Source: Hydrogenophilales bacterium (lineage in GTDB: Bacteria > Pseudomonadota > Gammaproteobacteria > Burkholderiales > Eutrophovitaceae). From it: a stretch of 64,000 nt of DNA. A program made the position numbers and the translations under genes. The stretch covers positions 1 through 64,000 of the forward strand of contig CACOJS010000007.1 of the NCBI GenBank assembly GCA_902627495.1, written 5' to 3'. Positions 18,267-31,764 of the stretch are shown in pieces. The notes below the pieces were generated by a model that searched no databases, was not told where the DNA came from, and worked only from the letters and a program-made list of their open reading frames with translations. Every line of letters starts with the position of its first letter. Within the stretch, counting starts at the first letter, position 1.

Positions 18267-19180
18267 ACTCGGTCCGAGTTAATCTCAGATAATAGGCCTG
18301 TTGGTCGCCAGGCCATAATCATGATAATTACCACAAACGCGAATACATCTTTATAAGCAGGCACCGAAAACCAAATAGCACCGATGGTTTGTAAAAACGC
18401 AAATAAAAAACCTCCTATTATTGCACCAAGAAGGCTTCCTAGCCCTCCTACTACAGCTGCACTAAAGCCAATCACGCCTAAAAACAATCCTCGGTCGAAA
18501 ATTATTTCATGATAATAAAGTCCGTTCGCAACACCTGCCAACGCAGCCAACCCAGATCCTAAGGCGAACGTGCCCAAAACAATTCGCTTAAAATTTATTC
18601 CCATAAGGCGGGCTGTTTCCGGATCTTGTGCTACTGCCCTAATAGATAAGCCTAGTCTGGTTTTTCTTATTGCTAGATTTAAAATTAATATTGCCAACAA
18701 TCCACCAACAATTATTATTGCCGTATCTTGCCGTATTTCCATGGTCCCTATAATCCAAGAATTTTCAGGAAGGAGCCTCGGAAAAGGTTTTGGGTTGGAT
18801 CCATTGGGATAAAACAATCTCACAGCCTCCCTTATAGCCAAACCCAGCATTAAAGTTATCAACAAAGTATTTAGAGGAGGTGCCCCTCTAAGAGGCAAGA
18901 CTAAGTGTTGAGCAATTAAAGTTCCTAGAGTTGCCATTATTGAGATGGCGAAGAGCAGTGATATACATAAGTTGAGCCAAGTCGGAAATTCTCCTAGCTG
19001 ACTTAAAAAAAGAGATGCTATTAAAGCGGCAAAACTACCTGCCATTAAAACATCACCGTGGGAAAATTTTATTACGTTTAAAACACCAAAAAACAACGTG
19101 AACCCCACTGCTACCATTGCATAAATTACACCTAACACCAGACCATTAATTATGTGTTGATCCAATAAACTAAAGTCCAT
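18263..19180 (-). CDS. livH: Branched-chain-type ABC importer permease LivH
   Basis: Inner-membrane permease of 305 aa with about eight helices. The N-terminal GLVLGVIYAMVAVGFTLFFG, the following NFSHGD-like segment (VIKFSHGDVLMAG) and GGLGSLLGAIIGGFLFA mark LivH. It starts 35 bp after the binding-protein gene and overlaps livM by 4 bp. It forms the translocation pore with LivM. Confidence 0.92.
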   Translation of the reverse strand: MDFSLLDQHIINGLVLGVIYAMVAVGFTLFFGVLNVIKFSHGDVLMAGSFAALIASLFLSQLGEFPTWLNLCISLLFAISIMATLGTLIAQHLVLPLRGAPPLNTLLITLMLGLAIREAVRLFYPNGSNPKPFPRLLPENSWIIGTMEIRQDTAIIIVGGLLAILILNLAIRKTRLGLSIRAVAQDPETARLMGINFKRIVLGTFALGSGLAALAGVANGLYYHEIIFDRGLFLGVIGFSAAVVGGLGSLLGAIIGGFLFAFLQTIGAIWFSVPAYKDVFAFVVIIMIMAWRPTGLLSEINSDRV

Positions 19181-19215
19181 TAATGGTTCCCTTGGTTAAA
19201 TAGTAATCTTAATCT

Positions 19216-20367
19216 TCAACGTGAGAGTTGGCGTTGGCCAGATTGGTAATCACTTGCTTCCCAAATTACCCACTTACCATCTTGAACCACAAACTTAGTT
19301 ATCAACGGAACCATATTCTGTCCATTATCATCGAAACTTATCTTACCAATTACGGAATTATGGTCCTTAATCTGATTTAAAAATTTTGTAATTTTTTTTC
19401 TATCAGGTCCAACTGCCTCTACTGCTCGAATAATTAGGTTTGCAGCAGCAAAGGCAAAGGGACCATAAGCCTCGGGCGGAGATGAATATTCCATTTCTTT
19501 ATATTTAGTCAGAAACATTTTACCTCCTGGCAATCTCTCCGCCGAATCGCCCTCTCTAAACGCTAAAGTGCCTTCCGACAGGTTTCCGGTCCCCTCAATG
19601 TAAGCATCTGAAATAATTCCCGAAGTCCCCTGAAAAAGGGCCGGTATATTTAACCGATCCATTTGTGTTCTCACTCGAACTCCTATTGGTGTTATCCCTC
19701 CAAAATAAAGAACTTCGGGTTTGAGTGCCTTGATTTTTGTAAGTTCAGCATTAAAATCTTGTTGGTCAGCTGTTACCCCAAACCGCCCCAACACCTTCCC
19801 ACCATACTTTTCTATACTTTCCGTAAAATACTTGTCGTGTCCTTTTCCATAATCAGTAGTATCATGAATGATGGCCCAGTTTCTATATCCCTGATCAATC
19901 ATAAAGCGTGCAGCGACATCATTTTGATTAATCATTGTTCCGTTTACCCGATGGATTTCGGGATAGTCATTTCCGTACGTAATTTCTGGTAAGACAGCCC
20001 CCCAGACTATCATTGGCAAGGCAAACTTATGGAACACATCAACGGTACCAACAGCTACTGCGGAGCAATAATGAGCTACAGCTCCAAATATCTTGGAGTC
20101 TGCCGCTGCCTTTGTGGCAACTTGGATACCTATGTTAGGTTTACACTCATCGTCAAGAACAACTAGTTCATATTGATATTTTTTCGATGTGTCGGCGTTG
20201 GCCAGTTTTATTGCTAGATCGGCTGAGTTTCTGCCCCCTATCCCGTTTGCAGATACCCCACCTGTTAACGGACCTATAAATGCTATTTTAACAAGATCTG
20301 TTTCATTTGAAGAACATCCAAATAAAAACACCCCCAGCGACAGCATAATCAATAGAATACGATTCAT
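19216..20367 (-). CDS. Lipoprotein substrate-binding protein of the Liv-type importer
   Basis: A type I periplasmic-binding-protein fold (LivJ-like peripla_BP_6), 383 aa from ATG 20367. The N-terminus MNRILLIMLSLGVFLFGC is a lipoprotein signal with lipobox LFGC followed by Ser, so the mature protein is probably anchored by its lipidated Cys. An upstream in-frame ATG at 20385 would add six residues and spoil the compact n-region. The mature part begins with VKIAFIGPLTGG and keeps the LivJ-type Cys pair (DDECKP and AHYCSA). It is the first gene of the operon. Ligand unknown; the downstream M20 and malonate genes suggest an acylated or dicarboxylic compound. Confidence 0.88.
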   Translation of the reverse strand: MNRILLIMLSLGVFLFGCSSNETDLVKIAFIGPLTGGVSANGIGGRNSADLAIKLANADTSKKYQYELVVLDDECKPNIGIQVATKAAADSKIFGAVAHYCSAVAVGTVDVFHKFALPMIVWGAVLPEITYGNDYPEIHRVNGTMINQNDVAARFMIDQGYRNWAIIHDTTDYGKGHDKYFTESIEKYGGKVLGRFGVTADQQDFNAELTKIKALKPEVLYFGGITPIGVRVRTQMDRLNIPALFQGTSGIISDAYIEGTGNLSEGTLAFREGDSAERLPGGKMFLTKYKEMEYSSPPEAYGPFAFAAANLIIRAVEAVGPDRKKITKFLNQIKDHNSVIGKISFDDNGQNMVPLITKFVVQDGKWVIWEASDYQSGQRQLSR

Positions 20368-20531
20368 GAGTGCCCCCATTCCCATCCGATGTTAGAACTT
20401 AATTCATTTTAGCGTAGAGCTACTCGGCCTGAATGTCAATGATAGACTGTGGGTCTTTGTTTTTTCTCAAGATTATCGCGAAGAGTATCTAGCAAAGCTT
20501 AGTGGCCAATAACCACTACCGATATTAATTT

Positions 20532-20948
20532 CTATTTACCTTCGCGCCTTATCATTGCCAACTGGGCCTTCAACATTGCAAGTTCCGCTTCAACTGAGGC
20601 TATTTCCTGCTTGCTTGCAGCCTTTTCTAGCGCCTCTTCTGCTTTTTTTCTCGCCTCTACTGCTCTTTCCTCATCCAAGTCCTCAGCCCTGATGGCAGTA
20701 TCCGCCAGAACCGTGACTATCGAGGGCTGAACCTCCAATATACCCCCAGCCACAAAAATGTGATCTTCCTTTTCTACATCTGGAACTTTTATACGGACAG
20801 GACCCGCTTTAATACTAGTAATAAGAGGGGCATGCTTTGGGTAAATTCCTAAGTCACCCGATTCCCCAGGCAATACAACAAATTCTGCTTTACCCGAAAA
20901 AATTTCTTCCTCTGCACTAACCACATCTATCTGTATTGTATCGTTCAT
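20532..20948 (-). CDS. atpC: ATP synthase F1 epsilon subunit
   Basis: A 138-aa subunit of the central stalk. The N-terminal beta-sandwich shows [22 protein letters not shown], and a C-terminal helical hairpin ([18 protein letters not shown]) can inhibit the enzyme. It is the last gene of the atp operon, 61 bp after atpD. Downstream at 20499-20517 a 6-bp inverted repeat, TAGTGG/CCACTA, is present but lacks a T tract. Confidence 0.95.
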   Translation of the reverse strand: MNDTIQIDVVSAEEEIFSGKAEFVVLPGESGDLGIYPKHAPLITSIKAGPVRIKVPDVEKEDHIFVAGGILEVQPSIVTVLADTAIRAEDLDEERAVEARKKAEEALEKAASKQEIASVEAELAMLKAQLAMIRREGK

Positions 20949-21009
20949 GTTTTTTTTAGTCTAATAACGCACCTAATAGTATGAGAACACTCAAGGTCAA
21001 CCCAAGAGA

Positions 21010-22437
<1,428 letters not shown>

Positions 22438-22464
22438 TTAATTTTTAATTTTTTAATATCGACC

Positions 22465-23328
22465 CTATACTGCAGCCGCGCCTCCGACTATCTCAGATAA
22501 TTCTTGTGTTATGGCCGCTTGCCTAGACTTATTGTAGACTAGAGTTAGTTCATCAATAAGGGAAGCTGCATTGTCAGAGGCCGACTTCATTGCTACCATT
22601 CTTGCAGACTGCTCAGATGCCATGTTTTCCGCTACTGATTGAAAAATTAGAGTCTCTATATACCTCTTAAGTGCCATATTTAATATCGCTTCCGCATCAG
22701 GCTCATAAATGTAATCCCATGACCCCTCTGGGGCACCCAAATGATCACCGGATAAAGGTAATAGCTGTTCTTGAAGTGGCTCCTGCTTCATAGTATTCAA
22801 AAATCTCGTATAGAACAAATCAACCCTATCAAACTTGTCTTCGTTGTAACCATCCAACATTATTTTAACGGCCCCGATCAAGTCATCAAGTTTTGGTGAA
22901 TCTCCCAGTGGAGTTACGTGGGAGACAACATTTGCTCCAAGCCTTTGCATAGCAGCTAGTCCCTTGCCACCGATGCAACAAACATCGACCTCTTCACCAT
23001 CATCTTTAAGTTTCTTAAAGTGTGCGAGTGCAGCTCTAAGTAGGTTTGAATTCATGGCCCCACAAAGGCCTTTGTCAGTTGTGACTATAATCATTCCCGC
23101 TCTCTTAACGGTGTCGCGCTCCACTAGGAATGGATGCCTATACTCTGGATTTGCGTGAGATATATGGGCGGCTAATGTTCGCATTTTTTCCGCATAGGGT
23201 CTGGCAGCCCGCATCCTTTCCTGTGCTTTACGCATTTTGGAAGCCGCGACCATTTCCATAGCCTTAGTTATCTTCCGAGTGTTTTGCACACTCTTTATCT
23301 TTGTTCTTATTTCCTTTGTACCCGCCAT
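22465..23328 (-). CDS. atpG: ATP synthase F1 gamma subunit
   Basis: Rotor shaft subunit, 287 aa, the usual length. The N-terminal helix [20 protein letters not shown], the central SDRGLCG-like [13 protein letters not shown] and the C-terminal helix with [28 protein letters not shown] are all conserved. It sits between atpA (19-bp gap) and atpD. Confidence 0.96.
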   Translation of the reverse strand: MAGTKEIRTKIKSVQNTRKITKAMEMVAASKMRKAQERMRAARPYAEKMRTLAAHISHANPEYRHPFLVERDTVKRAGMIIVTTDKGLCGAMNSNLLRAALAHFKKLKDDGEEVDVCCIGGKGLAAMQRLGANVVSHVTPLGDSPKLDDLIGAVKIMLDGYNEDKFDRVDLFYTRFLNTMKQEPLQEQLLPLSGDHLGAPEGSWDYIYEPDAEAILNMALKRYIETLIFQSVAENMASEQSARMVAMKSASDNAASLIDELTLVYNKSRQAAITQELSEIVGGAAAV

Positions 23329-23347
23329 ATTTTAAATACCCAGATAT

Positions 23348-24895
23348 TTAATAAGTACCGTTTTTCTTCCAATCTTGAATTGCCTTTGACAACGTCTGTT
23401 CATCATCAGCTGATAAATTCTTCGACTTATCTAGACGCTGTATCAATTCTTGATGATGACTGCTGAGATAGTCTTTCATCGACTTTTCGGCCGGCAAAGC
23501 TTTTTCCACTTCAATATCGTCAAAAAAGTCATTATTAACAGCAAACAGAGTTAAAGCCATTTCCCAAACCTCCATTGGTGCATACTGCACTTGCTTCATT
23601 AACTCGGTCACTAGTCGTCCCCTTTCTAATTGCTTTCTAGTAGCCTCATCAAGATCCGACGCAAATTGAGCAAATGCCGCCAACTCTCTGTATTGGGCTA
23701 ATGCTAGACGAACTCCACCTCCAGTATCTTTTCTTTTCATAACCTTAGTTTGAGCAGCCCCACCAACTCTTGAAACCGAGACCCCAGCATTAATAGCAGG
23801 TCGGATACCAGAATTGAAGAGGTCTGTTTCTAGAAAGATTTGTCCGTCTGTAATTGATATGACATTCGTAGGCACGAAAGCCGACACGTCACCAGCCTGG
23901 GTTTCAATTATCGGTAAAGCAGTCAAAGATCCTGTTTTTCCCTTAACTTTGCCATCGGTATGTTTTTCAACCCAAGCCTCAGACACTCTAGCCGCCCTCT
24001 CGAGCAACCTGGAGTGTAAGTAAAAAACATCGCCGGGATAAGCCTCTCTTCCTGGAGGGCGCCTAAGTAATAACGAAATTTGGCGATAAGCCCAGGCCTG
24101 CTTAGTTAAATCATCATAGATGATTAGAGCGTCTTGCCCGTTATCCCTAAAATACTCTCCCATAGTGCACCCAGAATATGCCGCTATATACTGCATGGCT
24201 GCTGACTCAGACGCAGTAGCTGCAACTACTATGGTATACTCCATCGCCCCATGTTCCTCTAACTTCCGCACTACATTAGCAACCGTTGATGCCTTTTGTC
24301 CTATCGCCACATAAACACAGAACAAATCTTTTCCCTTTTGATTTATGATAGTATCCACCGCAACCGCTGTTTTACCTGTCTGTCTATCACCAATTATTAA
24401 TTCTCTTTGTCCCCTCCCAATAGGAACCATCGAGTCAATAGCCTTAAGCCCCGTTTGAACAGGCTCAGATACTGATTTTCTCCATATCACCCCTGGAGCA
24501 ACTTTCTCAATCGGATCAGAAGTTAAACTCTCAACAGGCCCTTTACCATCAATAGGATTACCCAACGCATCAACCACTCGACCAACCAGGGCTGGGCCAG
24601 TCGGCACCTCTAAAATTCTACCTGTGCTTTTAACAACATCACCTTCAGTTACATGAACATAGTCTCCCAGAACAACCGCCCCTACTGAGTCCCTTTCTAA
24701 ATTTAAAGCTAGCCCAATAGTGCCATTGGGGAACTCCAGCATCTCACCCTGCATCACATCCGATAACCCGTGAACACGACATATCCCATCTGTTACAGAA
24801 ACTACAGTCCCCTGGGTTTTCGCATCGGTATCTTCCGCAAAGTTTTCTATTTTTTTCTTAATAAGCTCACTAATTTCCGATGGATTCAACTGCAT
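23348..24895 (-). CDS. atpA: ATP synthase F1 alpha subunit
   Basis: Non-catalytic nucleotide-binding subunit, 515 aa. Walker [24 protein letters not shown] and the signature [14 protein letters not shown] are present, and the N-terminal beta-barrel begins [14 protein letters not shown]. It follows atpH by 13 bp. No unusual residues noted. Confidence 0.97.
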   Translation of the reverse strand: MQLNPSEISELIKKKIENFAEDTDAKTQGTVVSVTDGICRVHGLSDVMQGEMLEFPNGTIGLALNLERDSVGAVVLGDYVHVTEGDVVKSTGRILEVPTGPALVGRVVDALGNPIDGKGPVESLTSDPIEKVAPGVIWRKSVSEPVQTGLKAIDSMVPIGRGQRELIIGDRQTGKTAVAVDTIINQKGKDLFCVYVAIGQKASTVANVVRKLEEHGAMEYTIVVAATASESAAMQYIAAYSGCTMGEYFRDNGQDALIIYDDLTKQAWAYRQISLLLRRPPGREAYPGDVFYLHSRLLERAARVSEAWVEKHTDGKVKGKTGSLTALPIIETQAGDVSAFVPTNVISITDGQIFLETDLFNSGIRPAINAGVSVSRVGGAAQTKVMKRKDTGGGVRLALAQYRELAAFAQFASDLDEATRKQLERGRLVTELMKQVQYAPMEVWEMALTLFAVNNDFFDDIEVEKALPAEKSMKDYLSSHHQELIQRLDKSKNLSADDEQTLSKAIQDWKKNGTY

Positions 24896-24908
24896 TCCTT
24901 ATTTGCTC

Positions 24909-25445
24909 CTATTTTGAAAGACTAGAACTCATGTCTTTTAATTTTCCGCTAATTGACATATCCCAAACTTTGTCCCCAACTTCTACTTTAACCCCACCAA
25001 TTAGCCCTTTATCTATTTCAACTAGTGGGGTTATTTTTTTATTGATACTTTTAGAAAATATACCCACTAATTTATCCAAATCGATTTTCTCTAATTGATA
25101 AGCAGATTTTATTTTCACATCAACAGAACCCTTTTCAGCTGCTTTAAGAGTCTCATAAAGCGTCCTTATTACTGGTAAAAGTGATAGTCGATTATTTTTG
25201 ATCAATACACGCATAAAATTATGGGACCACTCACTTGTGATTCCGTCCATAACCTGTAGAAACGCTGACTCTATCTCTTGGTTAGTTGTTTGTGGTTGAC
25301 CGATGAAATTTTTCATTTGACTATCTTCAAAAATACCAACCATAGTCATCAACTCTTCTGACATCTGATCAAATTTGTTTTTCGATTTAGCAAGCCCAAA
25401 CATAGCCTCTGCATAAGGCCTCGCAATCGTCACCACTTCAGCCAC
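24909..25445 (-). CDS. atpH: ATP synthase delta subunit
   Basis: Peripheral-stalk subunit linking F1 to the b dimer, 178 aa. An N-terminal helical domain (ARPYAEAMFGLAKSKN) and the C-terminal DKGLIGGVKVEVGDKVWDMS (family motif GGxxxxxGdxxxDxS) identify it. It starts two bases after atpF. Confidence 0.93.
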   Translation of the reverse strand: MAEVVTIARPYAEAMFGLAKSKNKFDQMSEELMTMVGIFEDSQMKNFIGQPQTTNQEIESAFLQVMDGITSEWSHNFMRVLIKNNRLSLLPVIRTLYETLKAAEKGSVDVKIKSAYQLEKIDLDKLVGIFSKSINKKITPLVEIDKGLIGGVKVEVGDKVWDMSISGKLKDMSSSLSK

Positions 25446-25447
25446 AA

Positions 25448-25921
25448 TTAACCAAACTCCTTTTCCAAGTCCTGTAGTAACTTCTTATGAACCGCGTGAT
25501 CAACTTCTTTCCTCAATATTTTTTCCGCACCCGCAACCGCCAACATAGACAATTGAGACCGCAACTCCTCTTTAGCACGAGTGATTTCCTGCTCGATATC
25601 GCCTTTGGCCGCCTCAACAATTCTCTCAGCCTCCAGCTGGGCCTTTTCTTTAGCTTGCTCTAAAACTTCTACCCCTCTTTTTTCGGCTTGAACAACAATT
25701 TCGGCTGCATTTGATTTAGCGTCTGAAATTACAACCTCAGATTGTTTGGCGGCTTGTTCTAACTCTTTTCTTCCCTTCTCCGCTGCTGCCAATCCGTCAG
25801 CAATTTCCGCCTGACGATCTTGCATAGCTTTTTGGAGAGGTGGCCAAATATACTTCATGGTTATCCAAATAAAGAAAGCAAACCAAATGACATGTCCCAA
25901 GAGTGTAGCGTTAATATCCAC
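25448..25921 (-). CDS. atpF: ATP synthase F0 b subunit
   Basis: Peripheral-stalk subunit, 157 aa. One N-terminal membrane helix (LGHVIWFAFFIWITMKYIW) is followed by a long charged coiled coil rich in Ala, Glu and Lys. The tail EKEFG is typical of the family. It lies 31 bp after atpE. Confidence 0.95.
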   Translation of the reverse strand: MDINATLLGHVIWFAFFIWITMKYIWPPLQKAMQDRQAEIADGLAAAEKGRKELEQAAKQSEVVISDAKSNAAEIVVQAEKRGVEVLEQAKEKAQLEAERIVEAAKGDIEQEITRAKEELRSQLSMLAVAGAEKILRKEVDHAVHKKLLQDLEKEFG

Positions 25922-25952
25922 TGTTAATTTCTCCCTAAAGAACTGACTTTAA

Positions 25953-26243
<291 letters not shown>

Positions 26244-26281
26244 TTAAAAATCATTATCAAACCAAATAAAGCTTTCTACAA

Positions 26282-27473
<1,192 letters not shown>

Positions 27474-27488
27474 AAAAACTCCTGAGGC

Positions 27489-27517
27489 ATTCTATTTATG
27501 TGACCCTTTGATGTCAA
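27489..27517 (-). promoter_or_regulatory. Sigma-70 promoter of the atp operon
   Basis: On the minus strand TTGACA (27512-27517) and TAGAAT (27489-27494) are spaced by exactly 17 bp in the 78-bp gap between parB and atpI. The predicted start near 27482 falls at or in the atpI Shine-Dalgarno (27479-27483), giving an extremely short leader. Confidence 0.68.
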
Positions 27518-27551
27518 CGCCTAGCAATTAAAAAGACTCTTAAAGCCAAAG

Positions 27552-28403
27552 TCATTGCTTTAACTTCGACAATAAATGATCCAATTGATCAAGGTTACCA
27601 TAATGAATGATTAATTTACCCACTCCACTCTTTTTGTGCTGTATCTCAACAGTAGCACCCAATACTGACCCAATTTCCTCCTCCAACCTTTTTATGTCTC
27701 TTGATTTAGTAACCGGCAATTTACCGGACTTAAGCTTTGTTTCAACTCCACTATTAACTAACTGTTCTGTCTCTCGAACCGATAACCTCAAGCTAACTAC
27801 CCTCCTGGCAATTTCGAGCTGAGACGACTTCTCTAATGAGAGCAATGCCCTAGCATGCCCCATATCGATAGAACCATCCTTGAGTAACTTTTGAACCTCC
27901 TTATCCAAGAGGAGTAACCTCAATAAATTGGAAATAGCACTTCGAGATTTGCCTAATGATTTAGCTATAAGCTCATGTGTCAACCCAAACTCTTTTACTA
28001 AGCGATTAACCCCTGCGGCTTCCTCAAGAGGGTTCAGATCTTCCCGCTGGATATTCTCGATAAGAGCCATGGACATCGCCGATTGATCAGGTACATCCCG
28101 AACTATAACAGGTACGCTCTCCAGCCCCGCAATCTGAGCAGCTCGCCACCGCCGCTCCCCTGCTATTATTTCGTATTTTTTCGAACCGACAGACCGAACC
28201 AAAATAGGCTGAATTAATCCTTGTGATTTGATTGAGCTCGCCAAAGACTTTATAGCTTCATCACTTATAAATGTTCTGGGCTGATAGCTGCCTGGCTTAA
28301 TAGAAGTCACTGGCAACTCAAATGGCTTTTCCGTTTCAGTAGCTTTTTCCTCCTGGGCCAGCAGAGCATCTAGGCCTCGCCCCAATCCTTTTATTTTTGC
28401 CAT
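27552..28403 (-). CDS. parB: Chromosome-partitioning protein ParB
   Basis: CTP-dependent DNA-sliding clamp that loads at parS, 283 aa. It begins with the ParA-contacting motif KGLGRGLDALL, then the CTP-binding boxes PGSYQPRT, GERRWRAAQ and ENIQREDLNPLEEA, a helix-turn-helix (AKSLGKSRSAISNLLRLL) and a short C-terminal dimer domain ending near LDHLLSKLKQ. It is 12 bp after parA. A perfect parS lies about 3.4 kb upstream at 31765-31780. Confidence 0.95.
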   Translation of the reverse strand: MAKIKGLGRGLDALLAQEEKATETEKPFELPVTSIKPGSYQPRTFISDEAIKSLASSIKSQGLIQPILVRSVGSKKYEIIAGERRWRAAQIAGLESVPVIVRDVPDQSAMSMALIENIQREDLNPLEEAAGVNRLVKEFGLTHELIAKSLGKSRSAISNLLRLLLLDKEVQKLLKDGSIDMGHARALLSLEKSSQLEIARRVVSLRLSVRETEQLVNSGVETKLKSGKLPVTKSRDIKRLEEEIGSVLGATVEIQHKKSGVGKLIIHYGNLDQLDHLLSKLKQ

Positions 28404-28415
28404 TAATTTTCCTGT

Positions 28416-29180
28416 CTAGCTGTTGTGACCCATAACCTCTCGTGCAAGATCTAAATATGCCAAAGCCCCCCTAGAAGTCGCATCAAAATTCACAACTGGA
28501 TGCCCGTGGCTTGGAGCCTCAGCAACCCTTACATTACGGGGTATAACTGTTCTATAGACTTTATCCCCAAAATGATCTTCAAGGTCATCCGAAACTTGGC
28601 GCGTTAACGAGTTTCTGGGGTCATACATGGTTCGTAATAAACCCTCAATTTGAAGGGTTTCATTCAATTTAATTCTTATCCGCTTTATAGTTTCCACAAG
28701 ATCCCTTAATCCTTCTAAAGCATAGTATTCACATTGCATCGGTATCATTACCGCACTAGCCGCTGTGAACGCATTAACCGTCAACAAACTCAGTGCAGGA
28801 GGACAATCTATTAACACATAGTCATATTGATCCTGAACTTGTGATAATGCCTTTTTTAATCTTGTTTCTCTGCCTTTAATATCCACCAACTCTACCTCAC
28901 CACCAGCCAAGTGACGATTAGCTGGAAGCACATCATAACCTCCTTCACTGCTTTTTTTTAAAGCCGACCTTATACTACTTTGTCCCAACAAAACTTGATA
29001 GATCGTTGGGGTAACATTGTGTTTATCGAGACCACTTCCGGTAGTTGCATTTCCTTGTGGGTCTAGATCTATAAGTAAAACTCGCCTTCCAGCTAAACTT
29101 AAACTTGCCGCCAAGTTAATCGCTGTGGTAGTTTTCCCAACACCACCTTTCTGATTTGCAATTGCCAAAATTTTCGACAC
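28416..29180 (-). CDS. parA: Chromosome-partitioning ATPase ParA
   Basis: Deviant-Walker ATPase (Soj group), 254 aa, with KGGVGKTTTAINLAA at the N-terminus, VLLIDLDPQGNAT, and VLIDCPPALSLLTVNA. No N-terminal DNA-binding extension, so it is the chromosomal type. GTG start at 29180, two bases after rsmG. Confidence 0.95.
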   Translation of the reverse strand: MSKILAIANQKGGVGKTTTAINLAASLSLAGRRVLLIDLDPQGNATTGSGLDKHNVTPTIYQVLLGQSSIRSALKKSSEGGYDVLPANRHLAGGEVELVDIKGRETRLKKALSQVQDQYDYVLIDCPPALSLLTVNAFTAASAVMIPMQCEYYALEGLRDLVETIKRIRIKLNETLQIEGLLRTMYDPRNSLTRQVSDDLEDHFGDKVYRTVIPRNVRVAEAPSHGHPVVNFDATSRGALAYLDLAREVMGHNS

Positions 29181-29182
29181 TT

Positions 29183-29827
29183 TTACAACTCCTCCTTCTC
29201 GAGAATTGGTGCCATAAATACAACATTTCTCTTTTGTAGAACGAATGGTATGCCAAGAGGAATAATTTCCTTAACAGAGTTAGCTGGTAGAGAATCCATT
29301 TCTATTTTATTTAACTGACCCTTCATCGCCACTAAGAAACCTTCTTCTTTGCATAGATGGCTTGTCTTTTTTAAAAAAATATCAAGACTCGAAAATGCTC
29401 GCGATACCACACAGGAAAACCGAGTGGTTGGGTAGAAATCTTCTACCCTACTTAAAACAACTTCTAAATTCGACAAACCCAGATTCGTCGATACTTCCTG
29501 CAAAAATGCGTACTTTTTTTGATTACTATCTAAAAGTGTGATTTTCTTCTGGGGATTTGTAATTGCCAACACTATGCCTGGGAACCCTGCCCCTGACCCG
29601 ACATCAACCAGCGAGGATCCTGATATGTATTTCTGAAGAGCCAAACAATCAAGAAAATGGTGAGTCCACCAGCGAGCAGTATTTTTTATTCCCGTTAAAT
29701 TATAAATTTTATTCCACTTGTCCAAAAGATGAAAATAACGTCTAAATAAAATTAACTTCCTTCTCTCAATGGGCAAATCGAGGGTTTCTGCTCCTTTTAA
29801 AAACTCTTGTTCCCCTAGTGAGGCCAA
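29183..29827 (-). CDS. rsmG: 16S rRNA m7G527 methyltransferase RsmG (GidB)
   Basis: SAM-dependent methyltransferase of 214 aa. The SAM-binding motif SSLVDVGSGAGFPGIVLAI, YNLTGI and the HHFLDCLAL segment are family hallmarks. The likely start is TTG 29827 with an AAGGA six bases upstream. It follows mnmG by nine bases in the conserved gidA-gidB-parA-parB order. Confidence 0.94.
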   Translation of the reverse strand: MASLGEQEFLKGAETLDLPIERRKLILFRRYFHLLDKWNKIYNLTGIKNTARWWTHHFLDCLALQKYISGSSLVDVGSGAGFPGIVLAITNPQKKITLLDSNQKKYAFLQEVSTNLGLSNLEVVLSRVEDFYPTTRFSCVVSRAFSSLDIFLKKTSHLCKEEGFLVAMKGQLNKIEMDSLPANSVKEIIPLGIPFVLQKRNVVFMAPILEKEEL

Positions 29828-29836
29828 TTGGTATCC

Positions 29837-31726
29837 TTAAGGTGTTTTATGAAAAGTGTGCATTCTTATGCGCTTCATGTGAACAGAAAGCAAAGCTACA
29901 GCTGCTGGCGTTATTCCCGGTATTCTTGAAGCTTGACCCATCGTAGTAGGCTTTCGTTTGGTCAAGATCTGCCTAGCCTCGGTGGACAATCCGCTAACCT
30001 GTCCATAATCTAGGTTTTTGGGAAGCTTCAAGGTGTCAAAACCCATCTGCCGACTTACTTCTTTTTGTTGGCGATTGATATAGCCTTCGTACTTTATCTG
30101 GACCTCTATCTGAAACTTTACCGACTCCTCAAGATTATCGTTTTGGAAGTTAGTTGATTCTAACAAATCATCAAATTTAAAGCCCGGGCGTTTCAACAAG
30201 TCTGAAGCTTTGAATTTGGTTTGTTTTTTTGTGCTAAATATCTGTTTTATATGATTTTTATTTGGCTCAACGGCATTTGAAGATCTGACTAATTTAAGTC
30301 CTCTATCTATAGCCTCTCTCTTTTCGCAAAACTTAACCCATCGTGCATCTGCAATCAACCCTAACTCACGACCAACCGGAGTCATCCTTAGATCGGCGTT
30401 ATCTTCTCTCAAACTAAGCCTATACTCTGCCCGACTGGTAAACATTCGATAAGGCTCTAACACCCCTTTTGTAACAAGGTCATCTATCATTACCCCAATA
30501 TATGAAGAACTACGATGTGGAACCCATGGCTCCAGACACCTAGTTTGGCGGGATGCATTAATGCCTGCAATTAGCCCTTGTGCAGCTGCTTCTTCGTAGC
30601 CGGTTGTCCCATTAATCTGGCCAGCTAAAAAAAGTCCTCCTAATAATTTTGTCTCTAATGATAGCTTGAGGGACCTAGGATCAAAATAATCATATTCTAT
30701 GGCATAACCAGGCCTTAAGACCGAGCATTTTTCTAGACCTTTTATAGATTTAATAAATTCCAACTGCACCTCGAACGGCAGGCTCGTCGAAATGCCATTG
30801 GGATAAATCTCGTTTGTGGTTAGGCCCTCTGGTTCCAAAAACACCTGATGACTCTGCTTATCCGAAAAACGAGTGACCTTATCCTCTATCGATGGACAAT
30901 ACCTGGGTCCTTTACCTTCGATAGCCCCTGAGAACATTGGAGATTGATGAAGATTGTCTTTAATTAACTGATGAGTCTGTAGATTGGTATGGGTAATCCA
31001 ACAACATTTTTGCGAAGGATGGCTGGATCTACTCCCTATGAATGAGAATACCGGCCTTGGATCGTCACCTGGTTGAGTTTCAAGTCGCCCGAAATCAATG
31101 GTGTTTCCGTCCAATCTTGGTGGCGTGCCAGTTTTTAGACGTCCCACTGGAAGAGACAAATCTCTTAAATTGTCGGATAGGAAAGTTGATGCTGGGTCGC
31201 CAGCACGGCCTGCACTATAAGAACGGTCACCAATATGAATCTGTCCCGCCAGAAAGGTTCCAGCTGTTAAAACAACAGATCTGCTCCCAACAAAAATTCC
31301 GGTTTCAGTAACTATTCCTACGACCTGGTTATTTTGAGTTTTTATCTCCTTAACTCCTTGCTGCAGGAGTGACAAGTTCTTTTGTGCTTCGAGAACTGAC
31401 CGAATTGCTTGCTTATAAAGCAGTCGGTCTGCTTGAACCCTGGTGGCTCGAACAGCAGGCCCTTTACTGCGATTTAAAACGCGAAACTGAATTCCTGATA
31501 AATCTGCCGCATGAGCCATCACGCCCCCTAATGCATCTATTTCCTTTACGAGGTGACTTTTTCCTAAACCTCCGATAGAAGGGTTGCATGACATTTGACC
31601 AAGGGTATCAAGGTTGTGAGTGATTAGCATAGTGCTACTTCCGGACCGAGCAGAAGCCAACGCTGCCTCGGTTCCAGCATGACCACCACCCACAACTATT
31701 ACATCAAAACTATTAGGGTATTTCAT
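29837..31726 (-). CDS. mnmG: tRNA uridine-5-carboxymethylaminomethyl modification enzyme MnmG (GidA)
   Basis: FAD-binding partner of MnmE for wobble-uridine modification. From ATG 31726 it is 629 aa, the same as E. coli MnmG. The FAD motif [38 protein letters not shown], and [16 protein letters not shown] are visible. A longer frame reaching 31756 uses TTG/GTG starts and adds ten residues of no family similarity. The 70 bp between it and mnmE hold the parS site. Confidence 0.95.
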   Translation of the reverse strand: MKYPNSFDVIVVGGGHAGTEAALASARSGSSTMLITHNLDTLGQMSCNPSIGGLGKSHLVKEIDALGGVMAHAADLSGIQFRVLNRSKGPAVRATRVQADRLLYKQAIRSVLEAQKNLSLLQQGVKEIKTQNNQVVGIVTETGIFVGSRSVVLTAGTFLAGQIHIGDRSYSAGRAGDPASTFLSDNLRDLSLPVGRLKTGTPPRLDGNTIDFGRLETQPGDDPRPVFSFIGSRSSHPSQKCCWITHTNLQTHQLIKDNLHQSPMFSGAIEGKGPRYCPSIEDKVTRFSDKQSHQVFLEPEGLTTNEIYPNGISTSLPFEVQLEFIKSIKGLEKCSVLRPGYAIEYDYFDPRSLKLSLETKLLGGLFLAGQINGTTGYEEAAAQGLIAGINASRQTRCLEPWVPHRSSSYIGVMIDDLVTKGVLEPYRMFTSRAEYRLSLREDNADLRMTPVGRELGLIADARWVKFCEKREAIDRGLKLVRSSNAVEPNKNHIKQIFSTKKQTKFKASDLLKRPGFKFDDLLESTNFQNDNLEESVKFQIEVQIKYEGYINRQQKEVSRQMGFDTLKLPKNLDYGQVSGLSTEARQILTKRKPTTMGQASRIPGITPAAVALLSVHMKRIRMHTFHKTP

Positions 31727-31764
31727 ATTAATAACTTTAAACTTTACAAACACCAAGGTTTGTG

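Noticed and set aside
20499-20517. Inverted repeat TAGTGG/CCACTA after atpC as a terminator
   Set aside because: Stem of six pairs without a following T tract on the minus strand; not enough to call a terminator.
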